DNA from: Craterostigma plantagineum
Taxonomy: Eukaryota; Streptophyta; Magnoliopsida; Lamiales; Linderniaceae
Direction: 5' to 3'
NCBI GenBank assembly: GCA_027422505.1
Contig: JAPQWV010000487.1
Coordinates: 62,001-126,000 of the forward strand
DNA: 64,000 bases
Within the stretch, counting starts at the first letter, position 1; every line of letters starts with the position of its first letter. This document shows, piece by piece, positions 23,562 through 35,600 of this stretch. The position numbers and the translations under genes were made by a program. The notes under the pieces are model-generated. The model saw only the letters and a list, made by a program, of their open reading frames with translations, ran no database searches and had not been told where the DNA came from.

Positions 23562-24383
23562 AAGCGTGTAGGTGAGGAAACTTCATTTCAAGCCTTAAAG
23601 ATTTTAGCAGGGTGAGTGCTTGTGTGGTAGTTTATCTGTCGCAAAGCTCAGACCCATCTATATCAACTTCTCGAAGATATTATATTTTTGTTAAGGCGAG
23701 TTTGTGGAACTATCAGTTCTGAGCTATCAAATTGGTTTCCGTGAAGGCTGTGTCAGATTTGTTGGATTTCTATCTAAAACACTTGAAGAACAGCCCTGTT
23801 TCTCAGACTGTTCTTGAGTTTGCGCACGGAATTTCTTTTGGGAATTTCTTTCGCTTTGCGGCTCCTTCATTTCACTTGGTTGGTTTTTTTTAGTTTGCGC
23901 ATCGACACTTCGCAAAGTTCTACTTTGAGAGTTCAAAGTTCCCGAACCGTTAGATTTTCAAATATCAACGCATCAGGTTCTTTCTCACTTCACGAATCCA
24001 GTTATCAATTCGCAAAATCAGAACTTTGCGACCTCTTGATTACTTTGCGAACTTGGACCACTTTGCGAACTCATTTGAACTAGATCACTTTGCGAACTCA
24101 GACTACTTTGCGATCTTCGCTCACTTTGCGAACTCCAGTTTACTTCGCGAATTCAACACACTTTGCGATCTCTTGACACTTTGCGAACTCACAACTGCTT
24201 TGCGAATTTTACTCACTTTGCGAACCGTGTGAACTTTGCTAACATTACTCACTTTGCGAACCTTGTCAACCTTGCGAACCCACATATCTATTCGCAAAGT
24301 AACACGTCACTTCTTCAATTCGCAAAATTCAATTCCAACTTTCCTCACAATACACGTCAACGATCATATCCAAAACACAAGCA
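23562..24383 (+). repeat. Leader of E with a dense TTTGCGAA array
   Basis: Non-coding leader. From about 23900 to 24330 the word TTTGCGAA, or its complement TTCGCAAA, occurs twelve times by my count. The core CTTTGCGA alone occurs eleven times in the 240 bp after 24022, spaced irregularly by 12-30 bp and typically as CACTTTGCGAACTC. Chance would give almost none. Upstream, AGG|GTGAGT at 23609-23617 is a strong 5' splice-site match. Short open frames across this array are artefacts of the repeat. Confidence 0.85.
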
Positions 24384-26042
24384 ATGGACTCTTTCAGCAT
24401 GGGAAATGATGTTAGACCTCCCATCATCCGACATGGAGAGTACGCAGTCTGGAAGAGAAGATTCATCAACTTCATAGAAGGCAAGGACAATTCTGAGAAT
24501 CTACTAGAATCTATTTACAATGGACCTACACAGTATTGGACAATAATTCCCGCCACTACTGACACCACCCCTGCAAGAGAGGAACAAAGAATCTTGAAAA
24601 CTACTGATCAATGCAATGATGAAGAAAAACTGCGACTAAAGGCAGATAAAGTGGCGAAATCATACATGATGCAAGCCATTCCCAATGACATTTTGATGCA
24701 ACTCGAATGTGGTGAGAGTGCAAAAGAAATGTGGGATGCTCTTCGAATTATGATGCAGGGGACAGAAGTCAATACAATGGCAAGAATGGCAAACACACTC
24801 ATCTCATATGACCGCTTTCATGCTAACAAAGGGGAAACTCTCCAAGAAACCTTCCATCGATTTCTTGTTCTTTTAAATGAGCTAAAGATGAATGGAGTCA
24901 CAAAAAGTGTAATGGAAATCAATATCAAATTTTTAGGATCACTTCATCCAGAATGGGAGGCTACTACAATTATGATAAGACAGATGAACGACCTAACTAA
25001 AGTTAGCATTCATACATTATTCGACTACCTCAATCAACATTCCAATCATGTGGAGAAACGAAGGGAGGAAATCAAACCAATAGGAAGCGAATCGCTTGCT
25101 CTTATGACTGAACGATCATCAAGAAAACAATTCAAGGACAAAGAAATTGTCCAGTCATCACAAGTTAAGGAGGGAGAAGACTCTGGTTCTGATGACGAAT
25201 TCAAGGATCTTACCAAACATGCAGACCAGGAAATCACCCTCAAAGATCTTGCTAAGCAACTCGCTCTTGTCTCGAATTTCGTGCAGAGGAAATATTATAA
25301 GAAGACTGGTTCCTCCTCCAATCGTCAAAGAACTTCCTCCAACTCTAAAGGAAAGACTCAGGATGAGGACAACAACTCTGAAACTCATCAACAAGGTGGC
25401 AAATGCTTCAACTGCGGCAAGAATGGACACTTTGCCAGAGAGTGCAGAATGCCCAAGAAAAAGGATGTTAACTATTATCGCAGAAAAGTTCAATTAGCTG
25501 AACAAAAAGAAAAGGGGCTGGTCTTAATGGCAGAAGAGGATCATTGGCTTGAAGATACCTCAGACAGCGAGAATGAGAACGTGGCACTGATGGCCAAACT
25601 AGATGACGAAGAAGATGGAGTTGGAGCTGAAGGTAGCGAGTCAGACATGGAAACTTCTAACAATTCAGACATAGTGGAGGTAAGTGAAGCAGATTATGAT
25701 TCCTTACTTAAGATGAAAAATGAATTTTTATCCTTATATAAATCTAACAAATTTGGGAAAAAGAAAATCAAAGAACTTGAAACTAACTTAGAGAAAATTT
25801 TAGCAGTATTAGATAAGTTTAGATATGATTATGCATGTGAGCAGAATCGTGTAATTGTGGCAAATGAAAAAATTGCTAAGCTAGAAATACAAGTGCAAAA
25901 ATCCGAAGCTAAAGCCAAGGATTTAGAAAAGGAAATGAAATCTCATAGAGATCAGGCAATGGATGCTACAATTAAATATGACTTACTAAGTAAAGAACGG
26001 GAAAGACTGTACTCCAAAATAAAAAATTGGAGGACATCTTAA
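24384..26042 (+). pseudogene. gag of element E
   Basis: 552 codons. N-terminal block MDSFSMGNDVRPPIIRH, UBN2-type helical gag domain at about residues 60-220, basic/serine linker, CCHC zinc knuckle at residues 341-354 (CFNCGKNGHFAREC), then an acidic stretch and a coiled coil from about residue 435. It is the best preserved copy here of the gag also seen in B. A frame break at about 26030 ends it early: the next frame continues with the LTRRDQSEQTIFLNKP block seen in B. As nucleocapsid it should package the element RNA. Confidence 0.93.
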
Positions 26043-27037
26043 CCCGACGAGATCAATCAGAACAAACGATCTTCTTGAACAAACCAGCTAATGTTGATTT
26101 TTATAATCCCCATAAAGGACTAGGTTTTGAAAACCCATGTAAGTTAAAACAAGGCATATCAAGTGCACCTTATCTATATGATCTCAAATTCATGCAGACA
26201 GGTTGCCTGGAAAATCTCATGTCTTTCGTAAGTAAAGATGAGACACCAACACACAGTAAAACTCAAACATCATTTGATTATACAGAGTTAAATGACAGTA
26301 ATAAAGATCGAAATTGTCCAGCAATAACAGAATTTGAATCAGATATCCCACGTCCAAAGGAAGGAGAAACACCGATAGTTACATATACAACAGGATATAT
26401 GCCTGATTGCATAAAGAAAATCAGTGATCTTCACTCCACTATCGAAAACGAGAGAAAGTCATTTGGAGAAGAAAGGCAGAAACTTCTTCAGGAAATATAC
26501 TCACTTAAAGAAAAATTAAGATTACACACAATATCATACACCTTAGTTTCGCATGACAAAATTTCCTGCACTAATACATTGAAATTTTCAGGACCCACAA
26601 AAGAGCCATTGAAGGGGCAAGTATGGGTTAAAAAGGAAGATATCTTGAAGAAGACTAGTGATCTCAATACACCTTTTGTCATTGAGTATTTTTCTCCCAG
26701 AACTTTTGTACCATCTTTTCGCCATGTATCGAAAAAATTGTCTTCTAAATCAAAAACAAAGCTTTCCATGCATGATCATGTCACCAAGCAAACTCACAAA
26801 ACAATTCATAAAAATAAAAATACAAAGTCAAGACACGAATCAAAATCAAAAGCTACCAAAAAACCTATGCACAAATGGGTTCCAAAGCTTCCGACTTCAG
26901 GAACGCAAATCCCAACCCTAGAAATAACTAGTGACTCTGCGTCATCCACCAACAAAGGACAATCTAGGGAATCTAACCGGACTAATATATATAATAGAGG
27001 TGGACCCATATTTCAATGGGTACCTAAAACCCTCTAG
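26027..27037 (+). pseudogene. gag C-terminal tail of element E
   Basis: Continuation of gag after the frame break: SEQTIFLNKP, an acidic and coiled-coil part (ENERKSFGEERQKL), then a Lys/Ser/Thr-rich linker with the repeated block KWVPKLP at about 26870 and QWVPKTL at 27014-27034. The TAG at 27035-27037 ends it. B has TAA at the homologous codon, so the end of gag here may be a real feature rather than decay. Confidence 0.8.
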
Positions 27038-27050
27038 TTTTATTTTCCAG
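27020..27050 (+). other. Candidate GT-AG segment at the gag-protease junction of E
   Basis: 31 nt starting GTACCT and ending TTTTATTTTCCAG. Gag is in the frame with codon starts at 27014, 27017 and so on, while the protease frame starts at 27051. Removing exactly 27020-27050 deletes the gag stop and brings both into one frame (QW|ALHVWYLDSG). See the matching segment of B at 7386-7415. It is too short for an ordinary plant intron. Confidence 0.35.
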
Positions 27051-27686
27051 GCCCTTCATGTGTGGTACTTAGATTCTGGTTGCTCCACACACATGACTGG
27101 GACAAAGGAACTGTTGAGCAACTACGTTGATAGACCAGGAGGACTGGTACGCTTTGGCAATAGCAATGGAGCCAGAATCCTTGGTTATGGCGATCTCATA
27201 TGCAATCGACTCACAATTAAACAAGTCTCGTATGTTGAAGGGCTGACACACAACCTCTTATCAATAGGACAGTTCAGTGATTTTGGACACCAAGTTGTGT
27301 TCCTAAAGAAAACTTGCAAAATTCTCAATGCCAATGGTGAAGAACTTCTCACTGGAACTCGCAAGACAAATCTCTACACCATTGATATTAGAACTGTCAA
27401 ACCAAAGACTGACATCTGCCTAATCTCCAAAGCAACTTCAACTCAAAATGACTTGTGGCACCAGCGATTATCTCATCTTAACTTCAAGACCCTCAACAAG
27501 CTGTCAACCAACAAATTGGCTATTGGACTACCATCACTGAAATACCAAAAAGAGCATATGTGCTCTGCTTGTGAGAAAGGAAAAATGAAGAAAGCTTCAC
27601 ATCCTACAAAACACACAGCATCCACTCAACATCCTCTAGAGCTTTTACACATGGATCGTGTGGCCCGATGCGAACTGAAAGCATAA
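27051..27686 (+). pseudogene. Protease and GAG-pre-integrase of element E
   Basis: Copia protease with WYLDSGCSTHMTG (DSG at 27072-27080) and the flap-side block GYGDLICNRLTIKQVSYVEG, followed by the GAG-pre-integrase zinc motif LWHQRLSHLN...CSACEKGKMKKASH at about 27455-27600. The integrase begins at LLHMD, with the first catalytic Asp at about 27653. A one-base shift then moves the frame. Confidence 0.9.
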
Positions 27687-27880
27687 GTGGAAAGCGGTAT
27701 ATGCTGGTTATCGTGGACGACTTTTCCCGATTTACTTGGGTACGTTTCTTACGAACTAAATCAGAGACAGTAGAACATATTCCAAATCTAATCAGAACAA
27801 CACAGAACCTACTTCAGAGAAATGTTCAAATAGTTAGATCAGACAATGGAACAGAATTCAATAAATCAACAGCTCAGTGA
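27668..27880 (+). pseudogene. Integrase core of element E, first part
   Basis: Integrase catalytic core from MRTESISGKRYMLVIVDDFSRFTWV to the second Asp ([10 protein letters not shown], about 27833-27860). A single-base change at about 27860 shifts the rest to the next frame. Confidence 0.87.
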
Positions 27881-29627
27881 CTTCTACGAATCCATAGGAA
27901 TTACTCAACAGTTTTCTGCTATCTACACACCTCAACAAAATGGGGTTGTTGAAAGGCGAAATCGAACACTCGTAGAAGCTGCCCGAACAATGATCATTCA
28001 ATCATCACTACCTCATTTCCTTTGGGCAGAAGCAATGAATACTGCTTGCTATACACAGAATCGCACAAACATTCATCTAAGATTTGGTAAGACGCCCTAT
28101 GAACTTATAAATGGAAGACTGCCCAACATTGCCCATTTTCGAATTTTTGGATGCAAGTGCTTCGTCGCCAACGACCGCGAAGACAAGTCCAAGCTCGATC
28201 CAAAAGCTACTGAAGGAATCTTCGTAGGCTACTCTACGCAATCTAAGGCATACAGGATATTTCTCAGAAACAGAAGGATGATCATTGAAAGTATAAACGT
28301 CACCTTTGATGAGGGACTCGAACCTTCTACTGGACATAGCAGTTTGGAACGAGTAACTAGCACACCACACCTTATTCATTCTCATACAGAAAAGGGAGAA
28401 TGTTTGTCAGATGCATCTGAACGGAACTCTTCAGAACCAGGATCCGACAAAGCAACTGACTTTTCTAGACATAGCAATCCCACATGCTCCACTCGCCAAA
28501 CTCAAGAGGAACTGGATCTGGATCTACTTTTTGAACATATCTATATCTCTCAAAATCCGAAAAAACCACCCACAGCTTCCATTCCACATACTGAATCCAG
28601 CCCTAGTTCATCAACTCATAATTCAGAACCCACTCCTGACCAGACAACTCCTCCCTCAGATGCAGAAGGCTCGATCCCAACAACCGCAACAACAACGCAG
28701 ACAGATACCTCCTCTTCAAACTCACCAGGCAACACTACCGTGTCTGCAATCGACTATCCACTCAGTGAGGAATCCCAAATAGACGAAACGACATTACCCC
28801 ACGAAAAGAAATGGATCCGACATCATCCTACAGATCAAATAATAGGAGATCCCAATACAGGAGTAACGACTAGAAGAACACATTCAAATGAATGTAATTT
28901 CACCTGTTTCTTGAGCCAAACGGAACCTAAACGAGTAGTTGATGCACTACAGGATCCCAACTGGATAGTGGCTATGCAAGAGGAGATTAATCAATTCGAA
29001 CGTCTCAAAGTATGGAACTTAGTTCCTCGTCCAAAAGGGAAGACTGTGATTGGAACAAAGTGGGTATTTAAAAACAAAAAGGATGAAGATGGTGTTGTAA
29101 TTCGAAACAAAGCCAGGCTCGTTGCTAAGGGATATAATCAACAGGAAGGAATTGATTACGATGAAACGTTTGCCCCTGTAGCCAGAATCGAAGCTATTCG
29201 GTTATTCCTTGCATACGCCGCACACAAAGATTTTACAGTCTATCAAATGGACGTAAAAACAGCCTTCTTGAACGGAATTCTGAAAGAAGAAGTGTATGTG
29301 TCACAGCCAGACGGATTTCTCAATGCTGATCATCCCGACTTTGTTTACAAACTCGACAAATCACTGTACGGACTTAAACAAACTCCAAGGGCCTGGTATG
29401 AGGTGCTCTCCGACTTTCTTATCTCTTCAGGCTTCACTAAAGGGAAAATTGACACTACACTGTTCGTAAAGAAAAATGATTCTGATATCATGCTTGTGCA
29501 AATCTACGTGGATGATATCATTTTTGGCTCTACTAATCCTAAACTTTGTGAAGAATTTAGCATTCTGATGCAATCGCAATTTGAAATGAGTATGATGGGA
29601 GAAATGTCATTCTTCCTCGGACTATAA
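27846..29627 (+). pseudogene. Integrase end, linker and reverse transcriptase of element E
   Basis: 593 open codons. The integrase Glu block is [18 protein letters not shown] at about 27930, followed by [13 protein letters not shown] and a variable Ser/Thr/Pro linker, then LPHEKKW...[13 protein letters not shown] runs from about 28960: [23 protein letters not shown] with the motif A Asp, [13 protein letters not shown], and YVDD at 29505-29516. It ends with TAA at 29625-29627, a CAA-to-TAA transition, because the same frame runs on with IKQLQDGIFI. One C-to-T change thus splits an otherwise intact RT-RNase H. Confidence 0.92.
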
Positions 29628-30452
29628 ATCAAACAACTTCAGGATGGGATCTTCATCAATCAGTCAAAGTACATCCATGATATTCTCAGAAAATATGGGA
29701 TCGACAAGAGCAAATCATCGAGCACACCTATGTCCACCTCATGCTCACTGGATGCAGATCACCTTGGTGAACCTGTAGATGTTACTCATTATAGAGGGAT
29801 CATTGGATCACTGCTCTACCTCACTGCCAGTCGACCAGATATCTTATTCTCTACGTGTCTATGTGTTCGATTTCAAGCTAATCCCAAGGAGTCACACCTT
29901 CATGCTGTCAAAAGAATCTTGAAGTATTTAAAAGGAACACCAGACCTTGGACTGTGGTATCCTAAAAACTCAAGTATGAAACTAATAGGCTATTCTGACG
30001 CAGATTTTGCAGGATGCAGACTGGACAGGAAAAGCACCTCTGGACACATGCAATTCCTAGACGATAAACTTGTATGTTGGGCATCAAAGAAACAAAATTG
30101 TGTGTCAACTTCCACGGCGGAAGCAGAATACGTCGCTGCAGCAAGTTGCTGCTCACAAATTTTGTGGATCAGAACTCAGCTACGGGACTACGGGTTTGAT
30201 CTAAATAAAATTCCTATTTACTGTGATTCCAAGAGTGCTATCGAAATTACCTGTAATCTTGTACATCACTCACGCACTAAGCACATAGATCTTCGCTATC
30301 ACTTCATAAAGGACCATGTAGAAAGAGGCATAATAGAAATGTACTTTGTCAATACAGAGCTTCAACTAGCCGATTTGCTTACAAAAGCATTGGATGAAAA
30401 ACGCTTCCAATTCTTAGTTGCAAAATTAGGAATGTTGAACCTCAACTTTTAA
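29628..30452 (+). pseudogene. RT thumb and RNase H of element E
   Basis: Same frame as the upstream RT. Contains RT end (YRGIIGSLLYLTASRPD) and Copia RNase H with YSDADFAG at about 29992, STAEAEYVAAASCC at about 30112, SRTKHIDLRYHFIKDH at about 30275 and ADLLTKALDEKRF near 30370. It ends KLGMLNLNF-stop at 30450-30452. The catalytic Asp and Glu positions appear intact. Confidence 0.92.
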
Positions 30453-30603
30453 TCTCGATTATGCCTTACTACAATTCAATATTTTTCTATTTGCTATGGT
30501 TCACTTCTCTTATTCTGTGTGTTTATTATGTTAACCATTTATTTAGGACTTTAGTTTTTAAATTTTTAATTTTCAATAAATTGTTTCTTGTGTCCAATAA
30601 GTC

Positions 30604-30634
30604 GATGTAGCGCCGATGCTGATGGCGTTACATC
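30604..30634 (+). other. RNA hairpin next to a PPT-like tract in E
   Basis: GATGTAGCGCC, 9-nt loop, GGCGTTACATC: an 11-bp stem in RNA with a single G-U pair. It is followed at once by GAGGGGGAG. Located 150 nt after the pol stop codon. Confidence 0.6.
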
Positions 30635-30666
30635 GAGGGGGAGAAATGCTATATCTATGCATCGAG

Positions 30667-30850
30667 GGGGAGTAAGTGAATTCATCAATAGTTTATTTTT
30701 AAGATACTCGATAGGCATTGCATCTAGGGGGAGTTTTTCAACAGTTTATTCTTAAGTAGGGGAGTAAGTGAATTCATCAATAGTTTATTTTTAAGATACT
30801 CGATAGGCATTGCATCTAGGGGGAGTTTTTCAACAGTTTATTCTTAAGAT
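30667..30850 (+). repeat. 92-bp tandem duplication in E
   Basis: Two near-identical 92-bp copies (30667-30758, 30759-30850), each carrying AGGGGGAG or AGGGGAG PPT-like tracts and GATACTCGATAGGCATTGCAT. Confidence 0.88.
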
Positions 30851-30990
30851 AACTCTTAAAAATTCTTCAAAACACGAACAACTCTCTCAAACACATAATA
30901 CGCAGATAACTCTTAAAAATTCTTCAAAACACGAACAACTCTCTCAAACACATAATACGCAGATAACTCTTAAAAACTCATATGCTCGAT
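30848..30990 (+). repeat. 57-bp tandem repeat in E
   Basis: Two full copies (30848-30904, 30905-30961) and a partial third, starting GATAACTCTTAAAAATTC. The unit length is a multiple of three, which gives a spurious 60-codon open frame. Confidence 0.9.
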
Positions 30991-31479
30991 GAAGACCCAA
31001 AGCAGAACAGCAAGTAAAACAACGAATAAGCTCAAAAGAAGGAAAATCTCAATAACCAGCATATCCAAATTATGCTCAAAGTTACGTCTTAACTCTGCAT
31101 GTTCCTCGAGCTTCTTCTCTTCTTCCTGCTTCTGCCAATTCATTTGTTAACGCGAAAAATAAGAGATGAGTTAGTTCTTAGATGTAAGGTACTTCAATGA
31201 GATTTGAGACCTATCTATTTATAAACACGAAGGAAACTTGCGTCATTTATTGTCCCGACATTAAGACGAATTTTTGACTAAGGCGAAGATTTTTTTTCAA
31301 TAAGGATATCGTATCATGAAAATCGATCTTGAAAAACTCATAGATTTGATGTTATCCTTGTGATTGATCGCGCCAAATTGGTCATTTTTGGGTCCTCATT
31401 ATTTGATGTCTTTGCTAAGTTGAAAATCTCGTACACTTACATTTTCTTCCTAAGTCATTTTTTCAAATCAATTATTAGA
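30991..31479 (+). other. Spacer of element E
   Basis: About 490 bp of non-coding sequence between the tandem repeats and the second motif array. I see no coding or structural signal beyond one CT-rich stretch at 31100-31135. Confidence 0.6.
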
Positions 31480-32683
31480 ATTTAGATTCGCAAACTATAA
31501 TGAATTTAGACAACTGTTATTCGCAAACCATCTTCAATTTTGACTAGTCAATGAATTAGATTGCGAACTCATAAATCGCAAACTGATCAATTCGCAAACT
31601 ACCAATTCGCGAATCTAAAGTGGGCTTTTTGTTTTCTCAAAAGTTTACAGCCCAGCTCAAACTAAGGTTCATACTTTAGGCCCGCAAAGTTGTCTTAAAA
31701 CATCAATTCGTAAACTGAACCCGCAATACAAAAAATCCCAAATCATAAACTTCTACTTTGCGAATCCCGTTCATCAAACCCTTCATCGTCGCTTGCATTG
31801 TCTGTGGTTTGCCTGCTCAAATCGTTACCTTCACTCACTCGCGAACATCTCTGTGGTATGAATGAAAAGTTGCGTTTACTTTTACTGTTTCTTGTTTAAC
31901 GATCGATTTTCTTAATTGCAGGAGTGATTTCTCGAAGAACAGGTGTTTTGCAGTTGATTCCTGTAGAAATTTCGTTGCTTTTCAGTGATAATACGAGCTT
32001 ATCTGTTTGATTTTTGCACTAAATCGAATTTATCTTCTCAAATCTGGTGTTTTTCAAAGCGATGGATTTTTTTTTTCGGGTTCGAAATCGTTTAAGGGTT
32101 CCTTTTGATTCTTCAGAGTTAAGCTTTGCGGGTCCAAAAATGTTTTATTTTATCAAACTCGCGAATCACTCACTTTGCGGGTTATCCACTTTGCAGCTTT
32201 GACCGTCTACTTTGCGAATCGAGGATCGCGAATCTTGGGATTCGCAAAGTTCATTTTGCGAGCTGATGCTTTGCGATTCCCCGATTGACCTGGTCAATTT
32301 GCGAATCCTGAGGCTGTGATACAGAATTCGCAAAGTTCTTTTCAACCAACCCGCAAACCCCTCAATTCGCAATATAAACGTCACGAAGTTCTTTTTACTC
32401 AACCCGCAAACCTTTGAGTTCGCAAAATACGACTTACTAAAATGAAGCTAAGCACTTTGAAGTGAACCCGCAAACCATACTTAAGAAATTTTCGACAAAA
32501 TTTTTCTCGAGTGGGCCAAAGTGTTGGGCCAAGCCTTCTTATCATCAAACGAAATTTTATTCCAACTCATCACTATTCATAACAGCCAAGTCCTCTTATC
32601 ATGGCATATCTAATTTTATTTATCTTCTGTGTTGCAGTTTCAGCACGAATTCCCGGTGTCATATATAAAAAAAAAGGAAAAAT
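31480..32683 (+). repeat. Second TTTGCGAA array of E and splice acceptor before the extra ORF
   Basis: Nine exact TTTGCGAA/TTCGCAAA words by my count between 31486 and 32430, six of them in the TTCGCAAA orientation, plus CCCGCAAAC and TTCGCGAA variants. This is the same vocabulary as the 5' leader of E and is absent from B. The stretch ends with CTAAT at about 32610 and a pyrimidine-rich run into GTGTTGCAG (AG at 32636-32637), a strong plant 3' splice site 46 nt before the extra ORF. A TATATAAA at about 32661 lies too close to the ATG to be its promoter. Confidence 0.75.
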
Positions 32684-35600
32684 ATGACGACACCCACGGA
32701 TCTAGTCTACCCAACTTCGAAATGGATAACAACCAAAGATAATAATTTCCAACTCGACCTGCATACATTCAAGTGCAAGGACGAAATCATCATATCCATT
32801 CTGAGGAATCACCATCTTGGGTATGCCTTCTCCGCCTCGGTCCAAGTTCCTACCGTTTACCTTCAACAATTCTGGGGGACAATGAAGACCAAAATTGCCC
32901 AAGATAATAGCATCTACTACGAGGCCCAAATCGCAACTGAGACTGTCACCATCACAAAGGAACTCATTCGTAGTATTCTAAGAATGCCAAGTCAACGTCA
33001 ATACGAACCTGAGGCTTCCGAAAATGAGCTCCTGGAGGACATGAAGAGGATGGGATACTACACGCCGATCAAGTTTGTCTCCCATTTTCAGAATTCCATG
33101 ATCCCGCATCCGTGGCGAACGCTCTTCGCATTTGTCAATAAGTGCTTCTCACCCAAGCACTCAGGATGGGATAGATGCAATATCACAATTCTTCGGATCT
33201 TCCATGGGATCGTGTTTCGAAGAAATTACGACTTTGCCAAACTTATCACCACAGATCTCGACGACCAACTTTACCAACGAACTAAGTCCAAAAAGCCACA
33301 GAATTTGCCATATCTCCGCTGGTTCTCACTTATCATCCACCATTTTCTGACCACAACAACAGGAATACCATCACGACCCGTGGAAGAAAACTTCACTCCA
33401 CCCAAACTGCGCTACCTTCATAAAGGAAAGTCTGATGAGAAATACTCACGCACCGCAATGCCAATCCCTCACGAGTTACTCATTCTTGCAAACCCCGACC
33501 ATATCGATGCCTACTGCAAAGACTACAAAGTTCCCAACCCCACGACACAGGATAGCCCACCTGAGTCTAACCCAGGGGTTAGTGAGACTGAGAGAGCTGA
33601 AACGAGCGAGAGAGAAAGAGAGAGTGAGATGCTGAGAGAAACCACAGAAACTGAATCTATCACACACACACAGCAGACTACATCTCAAGAAGCAATCCCT
33701 GACCAACCACCACCATCCTCTGAACAAACCATACCTGAACAATCACTCGCGGAACAACCACATGCCGAACAAATTGAACAACCACTAATGGATGTTCCAG
33801 AGATAACTACTACTGCACTACATCAGTCAGAAAAAGCCGGGTCAATCCCTAGGATAGAAGACGTCGTACATGACCTAACGACGCATGAGCGAACCCCACC
33901 TGACCATTCACTTGTCTCCCAACAGACAAGTGTCTCAACACAACACGAACCACCCCAAGCCTCAAGCAGCTCGGTTCCTGTGTCTGAACCAACTCAAGAA
34001 ATACCCATTCTTGTGACACAGGCCGAGCCTCTGCCTGATCTTCAGGCCTCAACGTTCATAGAAGAGCCCCAAATAGAGGCTCTTCAAGGATTGGACGGAA
34101 GTCTCTCGGATGTTGATGATTTCAGCAGCTCACCATCCGCGAGCCACCGTACAGAACCTAGTTTTGGACGTGTGCTAACGAGACGCCTTGGCGATCTCGG
34201 TGAGAGCTCCACCCAAGCCCGTCACACTGACGTGGCAACAACGACCCGAGCACCATCTCCGAAAGATGTGTCACAAGGAGAGGTCGGAAGACCCGTGGAA
34301 ACTGAAGTCCATCCGACTTCGGTTGACAAGGGCCACCGTACAGAACCTAGTTCTGAACGTGTGACAACGGCAACTCCTAGTGATGTCGGTGCACCAATGC
34401 CCACACCCCTAACCGTGACGACGGCCTATCCGGAAAATCGCCTTTTTGAGTTCTTTGAATCCGTGACCTTACCACGGGTTCGAGGACTCATTAAGGGTGC
34501 CATGCAATCAGCATCCACAGACAAAGGCAAGGCACCCTTGGTAGACCAATCGTCACAGCCTCGCCTCATCTCACTACCACCACCACGAGCACCGACTGAT
34601 CCCAGCCCATACAGCATGCCTCTACTTGAGCTATTCGATGTTGGTATTTCTCGCATTATTTCTCTCGACAATCAGCGGACTCCGGAAGAAGAAGCTTTCT
34701 ACAAAAAGCTGATTAAAGGTGGAATCATACCTGACCCCACCACATGTCGTCAAGAAGGATCAAGTCAGAAGCGTCGTCATGACGATCCTGATGACCAAGA
34801 TCGTCCTGAGGGGGAGAAGAGACCAAGAGTCATGCTTCCAGTCACTCGCGGCGGACGAGGGCGCGGGGTCCTAACTCGTGGAGGCGGTTCTTCCCGACAA
34901 TCCAACCCACCACCAAAGTCCTCAAGGGGCAGACAAGCTACGCCAGGGCCGAACCAGACAACTTCCCTTGACGAAGTTGAATCTGACTCCTTGAGGATTT
35001 CCACCCAATCAGTCCAAACAACCACAACCCCACATCTCACAAGCCAGATAAGTCCCCAAACTTCCATTCCATCCCTTCAGATCGACAATCCAGACACCTC
35101 AGTCGAAGAACTGTACAATCCACATGATGTTGTGGAGAGGTACATCTTTGGCGAGGAATGGAGAACTCATCCTGTTAATCCGACTATGGCCAGAAACCTT
35201 ATGGACAATGCTAGATACTTTCTCTCGAAAGCTAACATTAGTCTAATTCGTCTTGAAGATGAGGAGCTCGAGGAAGGAGAAGACTACGAAGCAGAGATAC
35301 CCGAACTTCCAGAACTTCTAAAACACACGGTCATAGACGAAGATTGCCCTCCAGATACACACAAAGGAATTGACGAGTTGCAACTTCCATGGAAAAATGT
35401 GAAGGTTAATGCTCCTTATCAAGAAGAGATACGAAGAAAAATCTGGAGGAGGGAAGACAGGATCTTGAAGGTGGATGAACTTGACCTCAGAGGTTTAACC
35501 CATTTCCCACGACCAAAAGCCATTCAGTACCTGCTGTCTATCCGTCGATCACTGATGTTTAGAGGAAAAGAAACGAACGTCGATGAACTCCGAAGACTTG

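Noticed and set aside
32655..32680. TATATAAA as internal promoter for the extra ORF of E
   Set aside because: Only about 20 bp before the ATG, so transcription would start inside the ORF; the splice acceptor upstream explains the site better.
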